A DNA stretch of 64,000 nucleotides. It comes from Mycolicibacterium flavescens. GTDB lineage: Bacteria; Actinomycetota; Actinomycetes; Mycobacteriales; Mycobacteriaceae. Below, one piece after another: positions 24,560 to 32,681 of this stretch. The translations under genes and the position numbers were made by a program. Within the stretch, counting starts at the first letter, position 1, and each line of letters begins with the position of its first letter. The stretch spans positions 62,001-126,000 of the forward strand of contig NZ_MIHA01000010.1 in assembly GCF_001722335.1 (NCBI RefSeq). The letters run 5' to 3'. Below the pieces are notes generated by a model. It was not told the DNA's origin. It searched no databases and saw nothing but the letters and a program-made list of their open reading frames with translations.

Positions 24560-25713
24560 CGGGGTTCTTTGGGCAGACCGAGCACCCGTTCACCCAAGAT
24601 GTTGCGCTGGATCTCGCTGGTGCCGCCGAGAATGGTCTGCGCGCGGCCGACGAGCATGGCCCGCACCAGTTCGGCGTCCTCCGAGCCTTCGCCGGGATCG
24701 ATGCAGGCGTCGGTGCCGAGCACCTCGGTGGCCATGTCACCGAGATCGCGGTCGGTCTCCGAGGTCATCAGCTTGAGGACCGAGAACGCCGCCGACGTCG
24801 TGTCACCTTCGTCGATGGCGCGCTGCCAGGTGTAGCGCAGCAGCCACATCCGCGCCCAGAGTTTGACCATCGACCGACGCAGCACGGGGTCCAGCGCATC
24901 CCTGGCCTCGCCCGCCGCGACCATCTTCTCGTGCAGTTTGAACATCGCGACGGCCTGTGAACCCAGCGTCAACCGCTCGCGCCCGAGCGTCATGATCGCG
25001 ATCGTCCAACCCTGCCCGGGCTCGCCGATCAGCGCATCGTCGGCCAGTTCGCAATTGTCGAAGAACACCTCGTTGAACTTGCTCTCGCCGTCCATCTGCT
25101 GCAGGGGGCGAACCGACACGCCGTCGGCGTCCATCGGGACGATGAACATGGAAAGCCCGCGATGCGATTCCGGGCCGGTGCGGGCGAGCAACAATCCGAA
25201 TTTTGCCGAATTGGCCGCCGAACTCCACACCTTCTGGCCGTTGATGCGCCACCCCGTCGGCGTCTTCTCGGCTTTTGTCCGAACACCGGCGAGGTCCGAG
25301 CCGGCACCTGGTTCGCTGAACAACTGCGTCCAAACGTCGTCGCCGAGCCTGATCGGCTCCAGATACCGCGTCTTCTGTTCGTCGGTACCGAACTTGATCA
25401 GCACCGGGCCGACGAGATCGATTGCGGTGATGGCGAGTTGGCGGGGGACTCCCGCCCGCGCGCATTCTTCGGCGAACGCGGCCTGAAAGGCCACCGAGGC
25501 GTCTGCGCCGCCGTGCTCGACGGGCCAGTGCAGACACACGTATCCGTTGGCGGCCAGGTACTTGTGCCAGGCGCGGCCGGGCTCTATGTCATCGGCGGTC
25601 GGGGTCGGACCGTAGTTCCGAAGCCCCGGCGGTTTGGGTGCATTCTCCAGAAACGCACGGAACTGCGACCGCAGTCCCGCGACGTCCTCGGACGCCTCAG
25701 AGACTCCCGACAT
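24556..25713 (-). CDS. Acyl-CoA dehydrogenase
   Basis: A 385-residue FAD enzyme if started at ATG 25713; an in-frame TTG at 25749 would add 12 residues. Seen: WPVEHGGADAS, TQLFSEPGAGSDLAGVRTKA, INGQKVWSSAA, FNEVFFDNCELAD, GRERLTLGS and the end motif LGGTSEIQRNILGERVLGLP. Introduces an alpha-beta double bond into an acyl-CoA. It heads a three-gene operon; an inverted repeat CTAAAC-N8-GTTTAG lies between it and the divergent SDR gene. Confidence 0.93.
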   Translation of the reverse strand: MSGVSEASEDVAGLRSQFRAFLENAPKPPGLRNYGPTPTADDIEPGRAWHKYLAANGYVCLHWPVEHGGADASVAFQAAFAEECARAGVPRQLAITAIDLVGPVLIKFGTDEQKTRYLEPIRLGDDVWTQLFSEPGAGSDLAGVRTKAEKTPTGWRINGQKVWSSAANSAKFGLLLARTGPESHRGLSMFIVPMDADGVSVRPLQQMDGESKFNEVFFDNCELADDALIGEPGQGWTIAIMTLGRERLTLGSQAVAMFKLHEKMVAAGEARDALDPVLRRSMVKLWARMWLLRYTWQRAIDEGDTTSAAFSVLKLMTSETDRDLGDMATEVLGTDACIDPGEGSEDAELVRAMLVGRAQTILGGTSEIQRNILGERVLGLPKEPR

Positions 25714-25800
25714 GTCCGTCGGCTTCGAGCTACGTGCCGTTTTCGTCAAGAACCGATTCCATCGCGTTGAGTCGTGACCATCCCATGCCTCAGAATAGTC

Positions 25801-25820
25801 CTAAACCGACAAATGTTTAG
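25801..25820. promoter_or_regulatory. Inverted repeat CTAAAC-N8-GTTTAG
   Basis: Six-base perfect arms separated by eight bases, in the divergent promoter between the acyl-CoA dehydrogenase and SDR genes, followed by AT-rich TTATTTAGCGGTAA. Candidate operator; the cognate regulator is not obvious. Confidence 0.45.
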
Positions 25821-25884
25821 TTATTTAGCGGTAATGTAAGCACAGGTCCGACTGTCGAGCAAGGCTCCGCAGGAAGGGAGACAC

Positions 25885-26691
25885 GTGCGGATCATCATCA
25901 CGGGCGGCAACAGCGGGGTCGGCAAGGCGACGGCCTCGGCGATGGCGGCCGCCGGTCACGAGGTCGTCATCGCGTGCCGTTCGCTGTCGAAGGGCCGCGA
26001 CGCCGTAAGTTCCATGAAGGGGCACGTCGAGCTCGCGGAACTGGACCTGGCCGATTTGGCCAGCGTGCGCCGGTTCGCCGACTCGGTCGACCAAGTGGAC
26101 GTTCTGGTGAACAACGCCGGCGTGCTCGGCCTCCCACTCACACGAACCGTCGACGGCTTCGAAGCCCACATGGGCACCAACCATCTCGGTCACTTCGCAC
26201 TGACATGTCTGCTCGGTGATCGGATTCGCGATCGGGTGGTCGTCGTGTCCAGCAGTAACCATGCGCTGGCGCGCATGCACTTCGACGATCTCAACTGGCG
26301 CCGACGTCGGTACAGTCCGCTGGCGGCATACAACGAGTCGAAGTTGGCGAACATGCTGTTCGTGCACGAGTTGGTGCAGCGGGGGCGTACTGCCTACGTG
26401 TCGGATCCCGGGATGACGGACACCGACATCACGAGGGACGGGCCCGGGCCACTGCGCTGGGCCGGACGGGTGGTCGCTCCCCGTATCGCGCAGACGGCGG
26501 AAGACGGTGCCCGCTCAACCATCCAAGCCATCTCGACCGACCTGCCGAATGGAACCTATATCGCGCCGCGCGGGCCACTGCATCAGTGGGGTAGGCCGAA
26601 GCCGACAAAACCGGCTACGAAAGCGCGTGATTCGGAAAGCTCCCGCCGTCTCTGGGAACTGTCGGCCGAGCTCACCGGATGCGACTGGTAG
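25885..26691 (+). CDS. SDR oxidoreductase, retinol-dehydrogenase-like
   Basis: A 268-residue SDR starting at GTG 25885 behind AGGAAGGGAG. Seen: ITGGNSGVGKATASAMAAAGHEV, VDVLVNNAGVLG, MGTNHLGHFALT, VSSSNHA with catalytic Ser and YNESKLANMLF with Tyr-Lys. The NHLGHF segment is typical of the retinol dehydrogenase/WWOX-like group. Monocistronic, with a hairpin immediately downstream. Substrate unknown. Confidence 0.88.
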   Translation: MRIIITGGNSGVGKATASAMAAAGHEVVIACRSLSKGRDAVSSMKGHVELAELDLADLASVRRFADSVDQVDVLVNNAGVLGLPLTRTVDGFEAHMGTNHLGHFALTCLLGDRIRDRVVVVSSSNHALARMHFDDLNWRRRRYSPLAAYNESKLANMLFVHELVQRGRTAYVSDPGMTDTDITRDGPGPLRWAGRVVAPRIAQTAEDGARSTIQAISTDLPNGTYIAPRGPLHQWGRPKPTKPATKARDSESSRRLWELSAELTGCDW

Positions 26692-26710
26692 CCGTACGCA
26701 GACGAGTGAA

Positions 26711-26745
26711 CGGGCCCGGTGCCGCCGTCGGCGACACCGGGCCCG
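26711..26745. terminator. Bidirectional hairpin terminator
   Basis: CGGGCCCGGTG at 26711-26721 pairs perfectly with CACCGGGCCCG at 26735-26745 around a 13-base loop. It lies between the stop codons of the convergent SDR and amidohydrolase genes and has no T-run, as usual in actinobacteria. Confidence 0.7.
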
Positions 26746-26763
26746 GGAGTTCGGCGGAGGCGG

Positions 26764-27960
26764 TCAGCCCACCAGCGCGGGCTCGCTTGCTGCCACGCGG
26801 GGGAAGTTCAACATGCGCCGGGCGTTCTCCTCGACGATCAATGTGCATTCCTCGTCGGGCACGTTGGCGAGAACCTCCGCCGCCCGCTTGCGTGAGTTCG
26901 GCCAGTTCGAATCGGAGTGCGGGAAATCGATTTCCAGCATGATGCGGTCGACGCCGATCTGGTGGCGGTTGGCCAGCCCGTGTTCGTCGTCGATGAAGCA
27001 GCCCCAGAAGTGCTTCCGGAACAGATCCGAGGGCCTGGTGTCGAAGTCGATCGACTGGTAGTAGCGGTGGCGTTCCCATACGTAGTCAGTGCGTTCGAGG
27101 ATGTAGGGCACCCAACCGATCCCGCCCTCGGCCAGAGAGAACTGCAAGTCGGGGAACTGTTGCAGCTTGCCGGAGAGCAGCAGGTCGACCGTCGTCCACA
27201 TCAGGTTGGTGGAGAACAGCGCCGTGGCGACCGCGAAGGGGGCGTCCGGAACGAAGAGCTGTCCGGGAATCGGCTTGACCGAGGAGAACGAGAAGCCGGG
27301 AACGTATGAGCCCGAACCGAAGTGCAGCGAGACCGGCATACGGGCTTCACTGCACACCTCCCACAGCGGGTCCCAGTGGTCGGAGTGGAACGACGGCAAA
27401 CCCAGCGGCACCGGGCTGTCGGGGAAGGAGACCGTGCGGGCCCCTTTGGACGCCACGCGTTGGGCTTCGGCGACACACGCATCGATATCCCAGGTCGGCA
27501 GGATTGCGAGCGGGATGTACCGCTCGGGTGCGGTTGCGCACCATTCGTCGATGTAGAAATCGTTCCAGGCCTTGACGCACAACAACGCCAGTTCCTTGTC
27601 GGCGGCTCGTTGGAAGGTGCCGCCGGCGAAACCGGGGAACGACGGGAAGCACAGCGCAGCCTGCACTCCGTCGAGATCCATATCGGCGATCCGCGCGACG
27701 GGGTCGTAACAGCCGGGGATCATGTCCTCGTAGCGCACCGGATCAAGTCCCCACTCCTCGGGCGGCTTGCCCGCGACGGCGTTCAAGCCGATGGTGGGGA
27801 AGATTTCCCCGTCATAGCTCCACAGGTGCATCCCGTCCTTCTCGATGATGCGCGGACCCGCCTCGCGGAACTTCTCCGGCAGGCGGTCCTGCCACACGCG
27901 GGGATGTTCGACCAGGTGGTCGTCCACGGAAACGATCTGATGCTCATCGCGCAACGGCAT
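26764..27960 (-). CDS. Amidohydrolase-2 family hydrolase (paralogue A)
   Basis: A 398-residue TIM-barrel hydrolase starting at ATG 27960. Seen: VSVDDHLVEHP with a DxH pair, YDPVARIADMDLDGVQAALCFPSFPGFAG, FHSDHWDPLWEVC, SLHFGSG, LAEGGIGWVPYILERTDYVW and IDFPHSDSNWPNS. Close in layout to the protein at 32678. The metal site and SEGG/AEGG strand are kept, so it is likely active as a hydrolase or decarboxylase on a cyclic or acyl substrate. A small helical-protein gene runs divergently upstream. Confidence 0.9.
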   Translation of the reverse strand: MPLRDEHQIVSVDDHLVEHPRVWQDRLPEKFREAGPRIIEKDGMHLWSYDGEIFPTIGLNAVAGKPPEEWGLDPVRYEDMIPGCYDPVARIADMDLDGVQAALCFPSFPGFAGGTFQRAADKELALLCVKAWNDFYIDEWCATAPERYIPLAILPTWDIDACVAEAQRVASKGARTVSFPDSPVPLGLPSFHSDHWDPLWEVCSEARMPVSLHFGSGSYVPGFSFSSVKPIPGQLFVPDAPFAVATALFSTNLMWTTVDLLLSGKLQQFPDLQFSLAEGGIGWVPYILERTDYVWERHRYYQSIDFDTRPSDLFRKHFWGCFIDDEHGLANRHQIGVDRIMLEIDFPHSDSNWPNSRKRAAEVLANVPDEECTLIVEENARRMLNFPRVAASEPALVG

Positions 27961-28052
27961 AGCCAGGGCCTTTCTGACGGCGTGTCTTGATTTCTGACGC
28001 TTCGTCTCACAGTATATGAGGTGTGCCACATTCGTAAAGCAAGGAGAGTTGA

Positions 28053-28355
28053 GTGACAGAACAGCCGGCGCCCGAGCGGGAGAAGCTCGCGGAAGACGAC
28101 CACGATCTGCTGACCTTCGGCGAAGCGGGAGAGCGGTTGCGGATCGAGATCGCCGCCGCCGAACGCCAGGTCGCTGAACTGGCCGAACACGGTGACGGCA
28201 GCGAGCTGGAGAAGGCTCGGCGGCGACTCGAGGGGCTGCGCGCTGCGGTTGGGCGCAACTCCGCCCAGCCGATCAACGACGACAACTTCGAACGCTTCTT
28301 CGGATACCGCGGCAAGGCCCGGCGCAATCTGCCCGTCGACGAATCCGGCAGGTAA
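28053..28355 (+). CDS. Small charged coiled-coil protein paired with amidohydrolase (A)
   Basis: A 100-residue protein, GTG start with an AAGGAGAG site. It is very rich in Glu, Arg and Ala, with a predicted long helix from about residue 20 to 70 (DLLTFGEAGERLRIEIAAAE...). It shares the pattern DLLT-x2-EA-x-ERL-x-IEI with the small protein at 32436, which sits beside the paralogous amidohydrolase. Probably an accessory subunit or regulator of that enzyme; no named family recognised. Confidence 0.7.
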   Translation: MTEQPAPEREKLAEDDHDLLTFGEAGERLRIEIAAAERQVAELAEHGDGSELEKARRRLEGLRAAVGRNSAQPINDDNFERFFGYRGKARRNLPVDESGR

Positions 28356-28386
28356 CGGCGCCCGCGAGATCTGGACGGGTCATCAT

Positions 28387-29733
28387 GTGAGCGTCATGTA
28401 CGAGCCGGAGAAGGTCCGTCGCGCGGGTTACGCACCCATGAACGTCGAAGTGGGACGCCGCGGCCTGCACACCCGGCAATCAATCGTGCGCAGCGCCGCC
28501 CGGCTGTTCCTGGAGCGAGGCTTTCACGGTACGTCCATCGACGCCATCGCCAGGGCGGCCGGCAGTTCGCGAGCGACGGTGTATCAGTACTTCGAAGACA
28601 AGGAAGGCATCTACCGGGAATTGGCCGCACAGTGCGTGCCCGCTGTGCTCGACCACGCGAACCGGCTGGGACCGCTTGGTCCCGACGCGGACGGGATGCA
28701 CAACCTGTTCGACTGGCTCGAACAGTGGGCCGCGCTCTATGAAGACCACGCGGTCGTGCTGCTGGGGTTTCCGGGTCTGGGACCTTCGGCCGGTATCGAG
28801 ACAACCGATTACATCGCAGATCAGTATGTGTCGAGGGTGCTCGACCGTATCAGCACTGCCCCCGTGGGGGCCGTCTCGCCCGAGGACGTAGCCGCCGCGG
28901 TCGTGCGAATCGCGCACATGGTCAACCTCTACCGGTATCGCGGCATGTGGGACCTGCCGAGCGCCGATGCCGTGACCGCGTCTCTGACGGTGGCGCTGCA
29001 GTTGCTGTTGTTTCCCGATACGCCGCACGCCGTGCTCGAGACCGTAGGCCCTCCAGGTGGTTCGACGCCGACCACATCGGCAGCGCCGGCGGGGCCGACT
29101 GCCGCTGCGCCGTCGACGCCGGTGTCACCCGTCCGCTCCGATATCGTCGCCGCGGCCTCGGCGCTGTTCGCCGAGCGCGGCTACTACGCCGTGGCGATGG
29201 ATGACATCGCATCGGCGGCGAAAGTCAGCCGGGCGACCCTGTACCGGCACTTCCGGACCAAGGTGGCGATTCTGTCGGAGCTGACCGAGTGGGCCGTCGT
29301 CGAGGGCGCCGGTCTCGCCGCAGATCTCCAGGGCCTCGCCGACTCTGGCTTCACCCGAGATTCGTTGCACGCGTGGCTCGGTAGGTACGTTCGATTCCAC
29401 CGTGCCTACGGCAGCGTCATCCAGACGTGGTACGACGGCGGGCTCAACCGCCAACTCGCGGACGCGGTGGGTACTGGAATCGGGCCCTTCCAAGAAGCTG
29501 CCACCGCGCTGCTCGCCCGTTCGGGCCTGCCGCGCGGCATCGACATTCGGGTGGGCGCAGCGATCTTTTTGTCCGTGCTCGGCCGGCTGACCGAATTGAC
29601 AATGACCAAGCGCAATGTCGATACCGATTACGACAGCGCGGATCTGATGCTAGAAGTGCTGAGGCGGGCATTGAGGATGTCGTTCGACGACGAGAACGGC
29701 ACACACGGCGGGCGCCCTCGCCTCGACCAATAA
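28387..29733 (+). CDS. Tandem TetR regulator with two DNA-binding units (Mce3R-like)
   Basis: A 448-residue regulator from GTG 28387 (ATG 28396 is an alternative). Unit 1 has HTH TSIDAIARAAGSSRATVYQYFEDKEGIYREL at about residues 45-75. Unit 2, after a Thr/Ala/Pro-rich linker, has HTH AMDDIASAAKVSRATLYRHFRTKVAILSEL at about 270-300. Single-chain tandem TetR proteins are uncommon; mycobacterial Mce3R, a regulator of lipid/sterol genes, has this design and binds asymmetric operators. Target genes here are unknown; neighbours are amidohydrolase and enoyl-CoA hydratase modules. Confidence 0.88.
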   Translation: MSVMYEPEKVRRAGYAPMNVEVGRRGLHTRQSIVRSAARLFLERGFHGTSIDAIARAAGSSRATVYQYFEDKEGIYRELAAQCVPAVLDHANRLGPLGPDADGMHNLFDWLEQWAALYEDHAVVLLGFPGLGPSAGIETTDYIADQYVSRVLDRISTAPVGAVSPEDVAAAVVRIAHMVNLYRYRGMWDLPSADAVTASLTVALQLLLFPDTPHAVLETVGPPGGSTPTTSAAPAGPTAAAPSTPVSPVRSDIVAAASALFAERGYYAVAMDDIASAAKVSRATLYRHFRTKVAILSELTEWAVVEGAGLAADLQGLADSGFTRDSLHAWLGRYVRFHRAYGSVIQTWYDGGLNRQLADAVGTGIGPFQEAATALLARSGLPRGIDIRVGAAIFLSVLGRLTELTMTKRNVDTDYDSADLMLEVLRRALRMSFDDENGTHGGRPRLDQ

Positions 29734-29740
29734 TTGTGTT

Positions 29741-29756
29741 TGGCAGATGACTGTCA
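29741..29756. promoter_or_regulatory. Operator candidate of the TGACAGT family ahead of TetR gene
   Basis: TGGCAGATGACTGTCA matches the 1220 palindrome in 13 of 16 positions. It begins eight bases after the tandem TetR stop and 62 bp before the GTG start of the TetR at 29818, consistent with autoregulation. Confidence 0.65.
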
Positions 29757-29817
29757 TAGCGTGCGGTGGTGGAGGGTGAGGTGGCTCATGAGTTGGCTGA
29801 GCGGAAGGCGGTGACTG

Positions 29818-30408
29818 GTGGCGCGTGGTGACCGCTCCCCGCGCAACGAGCATGCGGCGCGAACGCGTACGGCATTGCTCGACGCGGCGATGGACCTGTT
29901 CAGTGCTCAGGGCTACGACCAGACCACCACCGAACAGATCGCTGAAGCGGCCGGGGTGTCGCCGCGGACGTTTTTCCGGTACTTCCCGACCAAGGAGTCG
30001 GTGCTGTTCTCGGGGGAGTACGGCTTCATTCATTCGTTCAGCGGCGTTTATCTCGCGCAGGACGAAAGTCTGTCGGACTACCGGGCGATGGCCGAGTCCT
30101 TCGCGCTCCTGGCGCCGGGACTGAAAAGGTACCGCCAGCGCATCGCGCAGTATCACGAAGCAGTCGCCTCGTCGTTCGTCCTGCGCGGCCGGGAACAGCA
30201 GAATCATGCCGACAACGCCGAAACGGTGGCCGAGGTGATTGCCCGGCGGCGCGGCTCGGATGCGCCCGACAACGCCTGCCGGCTGCTCGCGGCCGTCGGC
30301 ATGATGTTGCTCGACCGCGCGATCCGGGCGTGGTTGGCCACCACCGGCCACGGTCTCGACGAACTCATTCGCGACGAATTCGCGGCTCTGCCAGATCTTC
30401 TCGCGTGA
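29818..30408 (+). CDS. TetR-family regulator, candidate regulator of the TGACAGT regulon
   Basis: A 196-residue regulator, GTG start after GGAAGG. HTH: TTTEQIAEAAGVSPRTFFRYFPTKESVLF, a recognition helix (SPRTFFRYFPTK) shared by many acyl-CoA-linked TetR proteins. The palindrome TGACAGTTnACTGTCA occurs in variant form just upstream of this gene and upstream of the next gene, as well as in pairs at 1220/1322 and 9833/9951. By position this is the best candidate for the protein that reads the motif; no binding evidence is available from sequence. Confidence 0.88.
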   Translation: MARGDRSPRNEHAARTRTALLDAAMDLFSAQGYDQTTTEQIAEAAGVSPRTFFRYFPTKESVLFSGEYGFIHSFSGVYLAQDESLSDYRAMAESFALLAPGLKRYRQRIAQYHEAVASSFVLRGREQQNHADNAETVAEVIARRRGSDAPDNACRLLAAVGMMLLDRAIRAWLATTGHGLDELIRDEFAALPDLLA

Positions 30409-30472
30409 AGTCCGGCCATTCGCCATAGCGGTTCAACCCGGATTCGCCCTGGCTCAACTCGGTTGACAATTA

Positions 30473-30488
30473 CGACAGTGAACTGCCA
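30473..30488. promoter_or_regulatory. Operator candidate of the TGACAGT family ahead of enoyl-CoA hydratase
   Basis: CGACAGTGAACTGCCA matches the 1220 palindrome in 13 of 16 positions with a central GACAGTGAACTG core. It lies 82 bp upstream of the enoyl-CoA hydratase ATG, next to a TTGACA-like sequence at about 30463 that may serve as a -35 element. Confidence 0.6.
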
Positions 30489-30570
30489 TATTTGGGCGGT
30501 CCGTCCTCTGGGATCGTGCGATCCGCCCTTCCCTTACCCCATCGGCTCCCGGGCCAGATCAAGGAGTGCC

Positions 30571-31401
30571 ATGTCGGCCCAACCGAATGACGTCAGCCCA
30601 CGACCGCCCGACGGAGATTGGCTGGGCACTCCGTATCTGAGGTTCGAGCGGAACGGCGCGATCGCCGTACTGGTGCTCGACCGCCCGGAGGCGCGCAACG
30701 CGATGACGCCCGCGATGTACTTCGGGATTCGGTACGCGATCCAACGGGTGAATTCCGATGAAAGCCTTGCCGGCCTGTTGATCACCGGTACCGGTGATGT
30801 ATTCGCGCCCGGCGGGGATCTGGGTCAACGCGCGGCGGACAACTGGATGGATTTCGCCACCACGATGGGCATGGACGTGACTCCGTTCGACACGCTGCGC
30901 CAGTCGGCCAAGCCGGTGGTGGCGGCCGTCAACGGACTCGCTCAGGGCGGCGGACTGCAGATCGCCATCTGTAGTGACATGGCCGTCGTCAGCGAGCGGG
31001 CGACGTTTCGGGTGCCGGAGCTCTACCGCGGTATCGCCGACACGTATTACAGCCATATGCTCGCGAGGTTGATCGGTCCCGTGCGAACCCGCGACCTGAT
31101 GTTCACGGGTCGCGTGTTGTCAGCTGAGGAGGCGCTCGAGTGGGGCCTCGTCTCACGGGTGGTACCCCACGACGAACTGATGTCGGCGGCGCGTGAGGTC
31201 CTCGCCCAATGCTGTCGTACCGCACCCCAGGCGCGCGCGCTCGTCAAGGCCAGCCTCGACAACTACATCGGGCTTTACGACCGCATCGGCATGAAGGTGA
31301 GTCTTGACGGTCCGGAAGCGATCGAGGGCTTCGTTGCGTTCAAGGAGAAGCGTTCGCCGAACTGGGTGCACCCCGATCTGAGGATCGATGGTCGCTTGTA
31401 G
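30571..31401 (+). CDS. Enoyl-CoA hydratase/isomerase family protein
   Basis: A 276-residue crotonase-fold protein starting at ATG 30571 with AAGGAG. Seen: AVLVLDRPEARNAMTPAM, the oxyanion-hole region TGTGDVFAPGGDLGQ, AAVNGLAQGGGLQIAICSDMAVVSERATFRVPELYRG. The second catalytic Glu position reads VPELYRG, retaining Glu. It would hydrate or isomerise an enoyl-CoA. Placed with the TetR under the same palindrome as the region-1 operons, it may supply the hydration step missing there. Confidence 0.9.
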   Translation: MSAQPNDVSPRPPDGDWLGTPYLRFERNGAIAVLVLDRPEARNAMTPAMYFGIRYAIQRVNSDESLAGLLITGTGDVFAPGGDLGQRAADNWMDFATTMGMDVTPFDTLRQSAKPVVAAVNGLAQGGGLQIAICSDMAVVSERATFRVPELYRGIADTYYSHMLARLIGPVRTRDLMFTGRVLSAEEALEWGLVSRVVPHDELMSAAREVLAQCCRTAPQARALVKASLDNYIGLYDRIGMKVSLDGPEAIEGFVAFKEKRSPNWVHPDLRIDGRL

Positions 31402-31431
31402 ATCGACCGCGGATCTCGTGCGCGACGCCGG

Positions 31432-32439
31432 CTATGCCCGGGACGAATCCCGGTCCCGGAAGAATCGCGCGGCCTGCTCCACCGCGGCCAGTGTCGACCC
31501 TGGGCTCCAGCCCAACTCCTGAACGGCCTTCGTGTGGTCCATCGGTGGTAACACGTCCAGCAGTCTCACGCTGGTTGTCGAGAGCAACAGGTCCCGTCGC
31601 AGCACACGAGCCGCGACGTCACCGAGCGCGCAGAGTCGGTACACCAGGGGCAGGGGCAGGCCTACCTTCGGTGGCCGGGCTCCGACGGCTTCGGCCGCCG
31701 TGGTCAGCAGATCGCGAAGGCTCAGATAGCGCTCGGAGATGATGTAGCGCTGTCCCGGTCGCCCCTTCTCGGAGGCGAGGATCAACGCCTCGGCAGCGTC
31801 GTCGATGCCCACGGATTCGGTAGCCAACCCGTTGACGTAGAAGGGCATTCGTCCGGCTGCCGCCGCCGCGACCAGAGACCCGTGCGGTGTCGGTTGCCAG
31901 TCACCGGCGCCGTAGGTGTTCGCGACGCACATCGCAACGGCGGGAAGTCCGTCCTCTTCGGCGTGACGAAGCACCAATCGCTCGGCTTCGACCCGGGAGC
32001 GAATGTAGCCGCCGCCGAGGTCCTGCCATTCGTTTGCATCGTCCTCGGTCGCGGGCCGGTCATGGGGGATTCCGATGGTGCCGATCGTGCTGGTGAACAC
32101 GAACTTGTTCAGATCCGCCGTTTTCGCCACATCCAGAACGTTGCGCAACCCGTCGACGTTGGTGCGGTACACCGGCTGTGGATCGCGCAACCACGCGCGG
32201 GTGTCCACCACGCAGTAGAAAACGTTGTCGCACCCGTCCATTGCGGCGCGCAGCGCCTCGGTGTCGAAGATGTCTCCGTAGTGCTTCTCGACATCCAGAC
32301 CCTCGATCGCCTTTGTCGAGCTGGTCCGCCGCAGCATCACCCGCACCGATTCGCCACGCTCGACCAGACGTTGCGTGACGTGCGATCCGAGAAAGCCGCT
32401 GGCGCCGATTACGAGGTTGCGACGATCACCCACGGTCAC
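31432..32439 (-). CDS. NAD(P)-dependent epimerase/dihydroflavonol-reductase-like protein
   Basis: A 335-residue extended SDR. Seen: LVIGASGFLGSHVTQRLVERGESVRVMLRR, GDIFDTEALRAAMDGCDNVFYCVVDTRAW, TNVDGLRNVLDVA, FTSTIGTIG with the catalytic Ser/Thr region, and YIRSRVEAERL in place of YxxxK. That last motif has Tyr-x-x-Ser-Arg rather than Lys, so the usual proton relay may be altered. GTG start overlapping the small protein stop by four bases. Could act as a 3-beta-hydroxysteroid dehydrogenase-like or aldehyde/ketone reductase. Confidence 0.82.
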   Translation of the reverse strand: MTVGDRRNLVIGASGFLGSHVTQRLVERGESVRVMLRRTSSTKAIEGLDVEKHYGDIFDTEALRAAMDGCDNVFYCVVDTRAWLRDPQPVYRTNVDGLRNVLDVAKTADLNKFVFTSTIGTIGIPHDRPATEDDANEWQDLGGGYIRSRVEAERLVLRHAEEDGLPAVAMCVANTYGAGDWQPTPHGSLVAAAAAGRMPFYVNGLATESVGIDDAAEALILASEKGRPGQRYIISERYLSLRDLLTTAAEAVGARPPKVGLPLPLVYRLCALGDVAARVLRRDLLLSTTSVRLLDVLPPMDHTKAVQELGWSPGSTLAAVEQAARFFRDRDSSRA

Positions 32440-32681
32440 TTCTCGCGCAGGTAGGAGTCGTACTCGTCGCGGGTGGACTCCATCGCGTTGAGTCGCCGTG
32501 TCAGCAAGGTGATTTCCGCATCGTCGTCGGGGGAGTTCTCGTCGAGTTCGGCCAGCCGTGCCTTGGTGCGGTCGATCTCGATCAGAAGGCGTTCGTGCGC
32601 TTCGTCTTTGGTCAACAGATCCTGGTCGGCCCAGTCGTCCAGCGGGAGCTGTTCGACCGGGCCGCCGTCCTCAGGGGTCAT
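32436..32681 (-). CDS. Small charged coiled-coil protein paired with amidohydrolase (B)
   Basis: An 81-residue acidic protein starting at ATG 32681, overlapping the amidohydrolase stop by ATGA. Seen: QDLLTKDEAHERLLIEIDRTKARLAELDE, a long amphipathic helix, then LLTRRLNAMESTRDEYDSYL. The DLLT-x2-EA-x-ERL-x-IEI pattern is shared with the protein at 28053, and both lie next to paralogous amidohydrolases. Likely a dedicated partner of the hydrolase; function unknown. Confidence 0.75.
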   Translation of the reverse strand: MTPEDGGPVEQLPLDDWADQDLLTKDEAHERLLIEIDRTKARLAELDENSPDDDAEITLLTRRLNAMESTRDEYDSYLREK

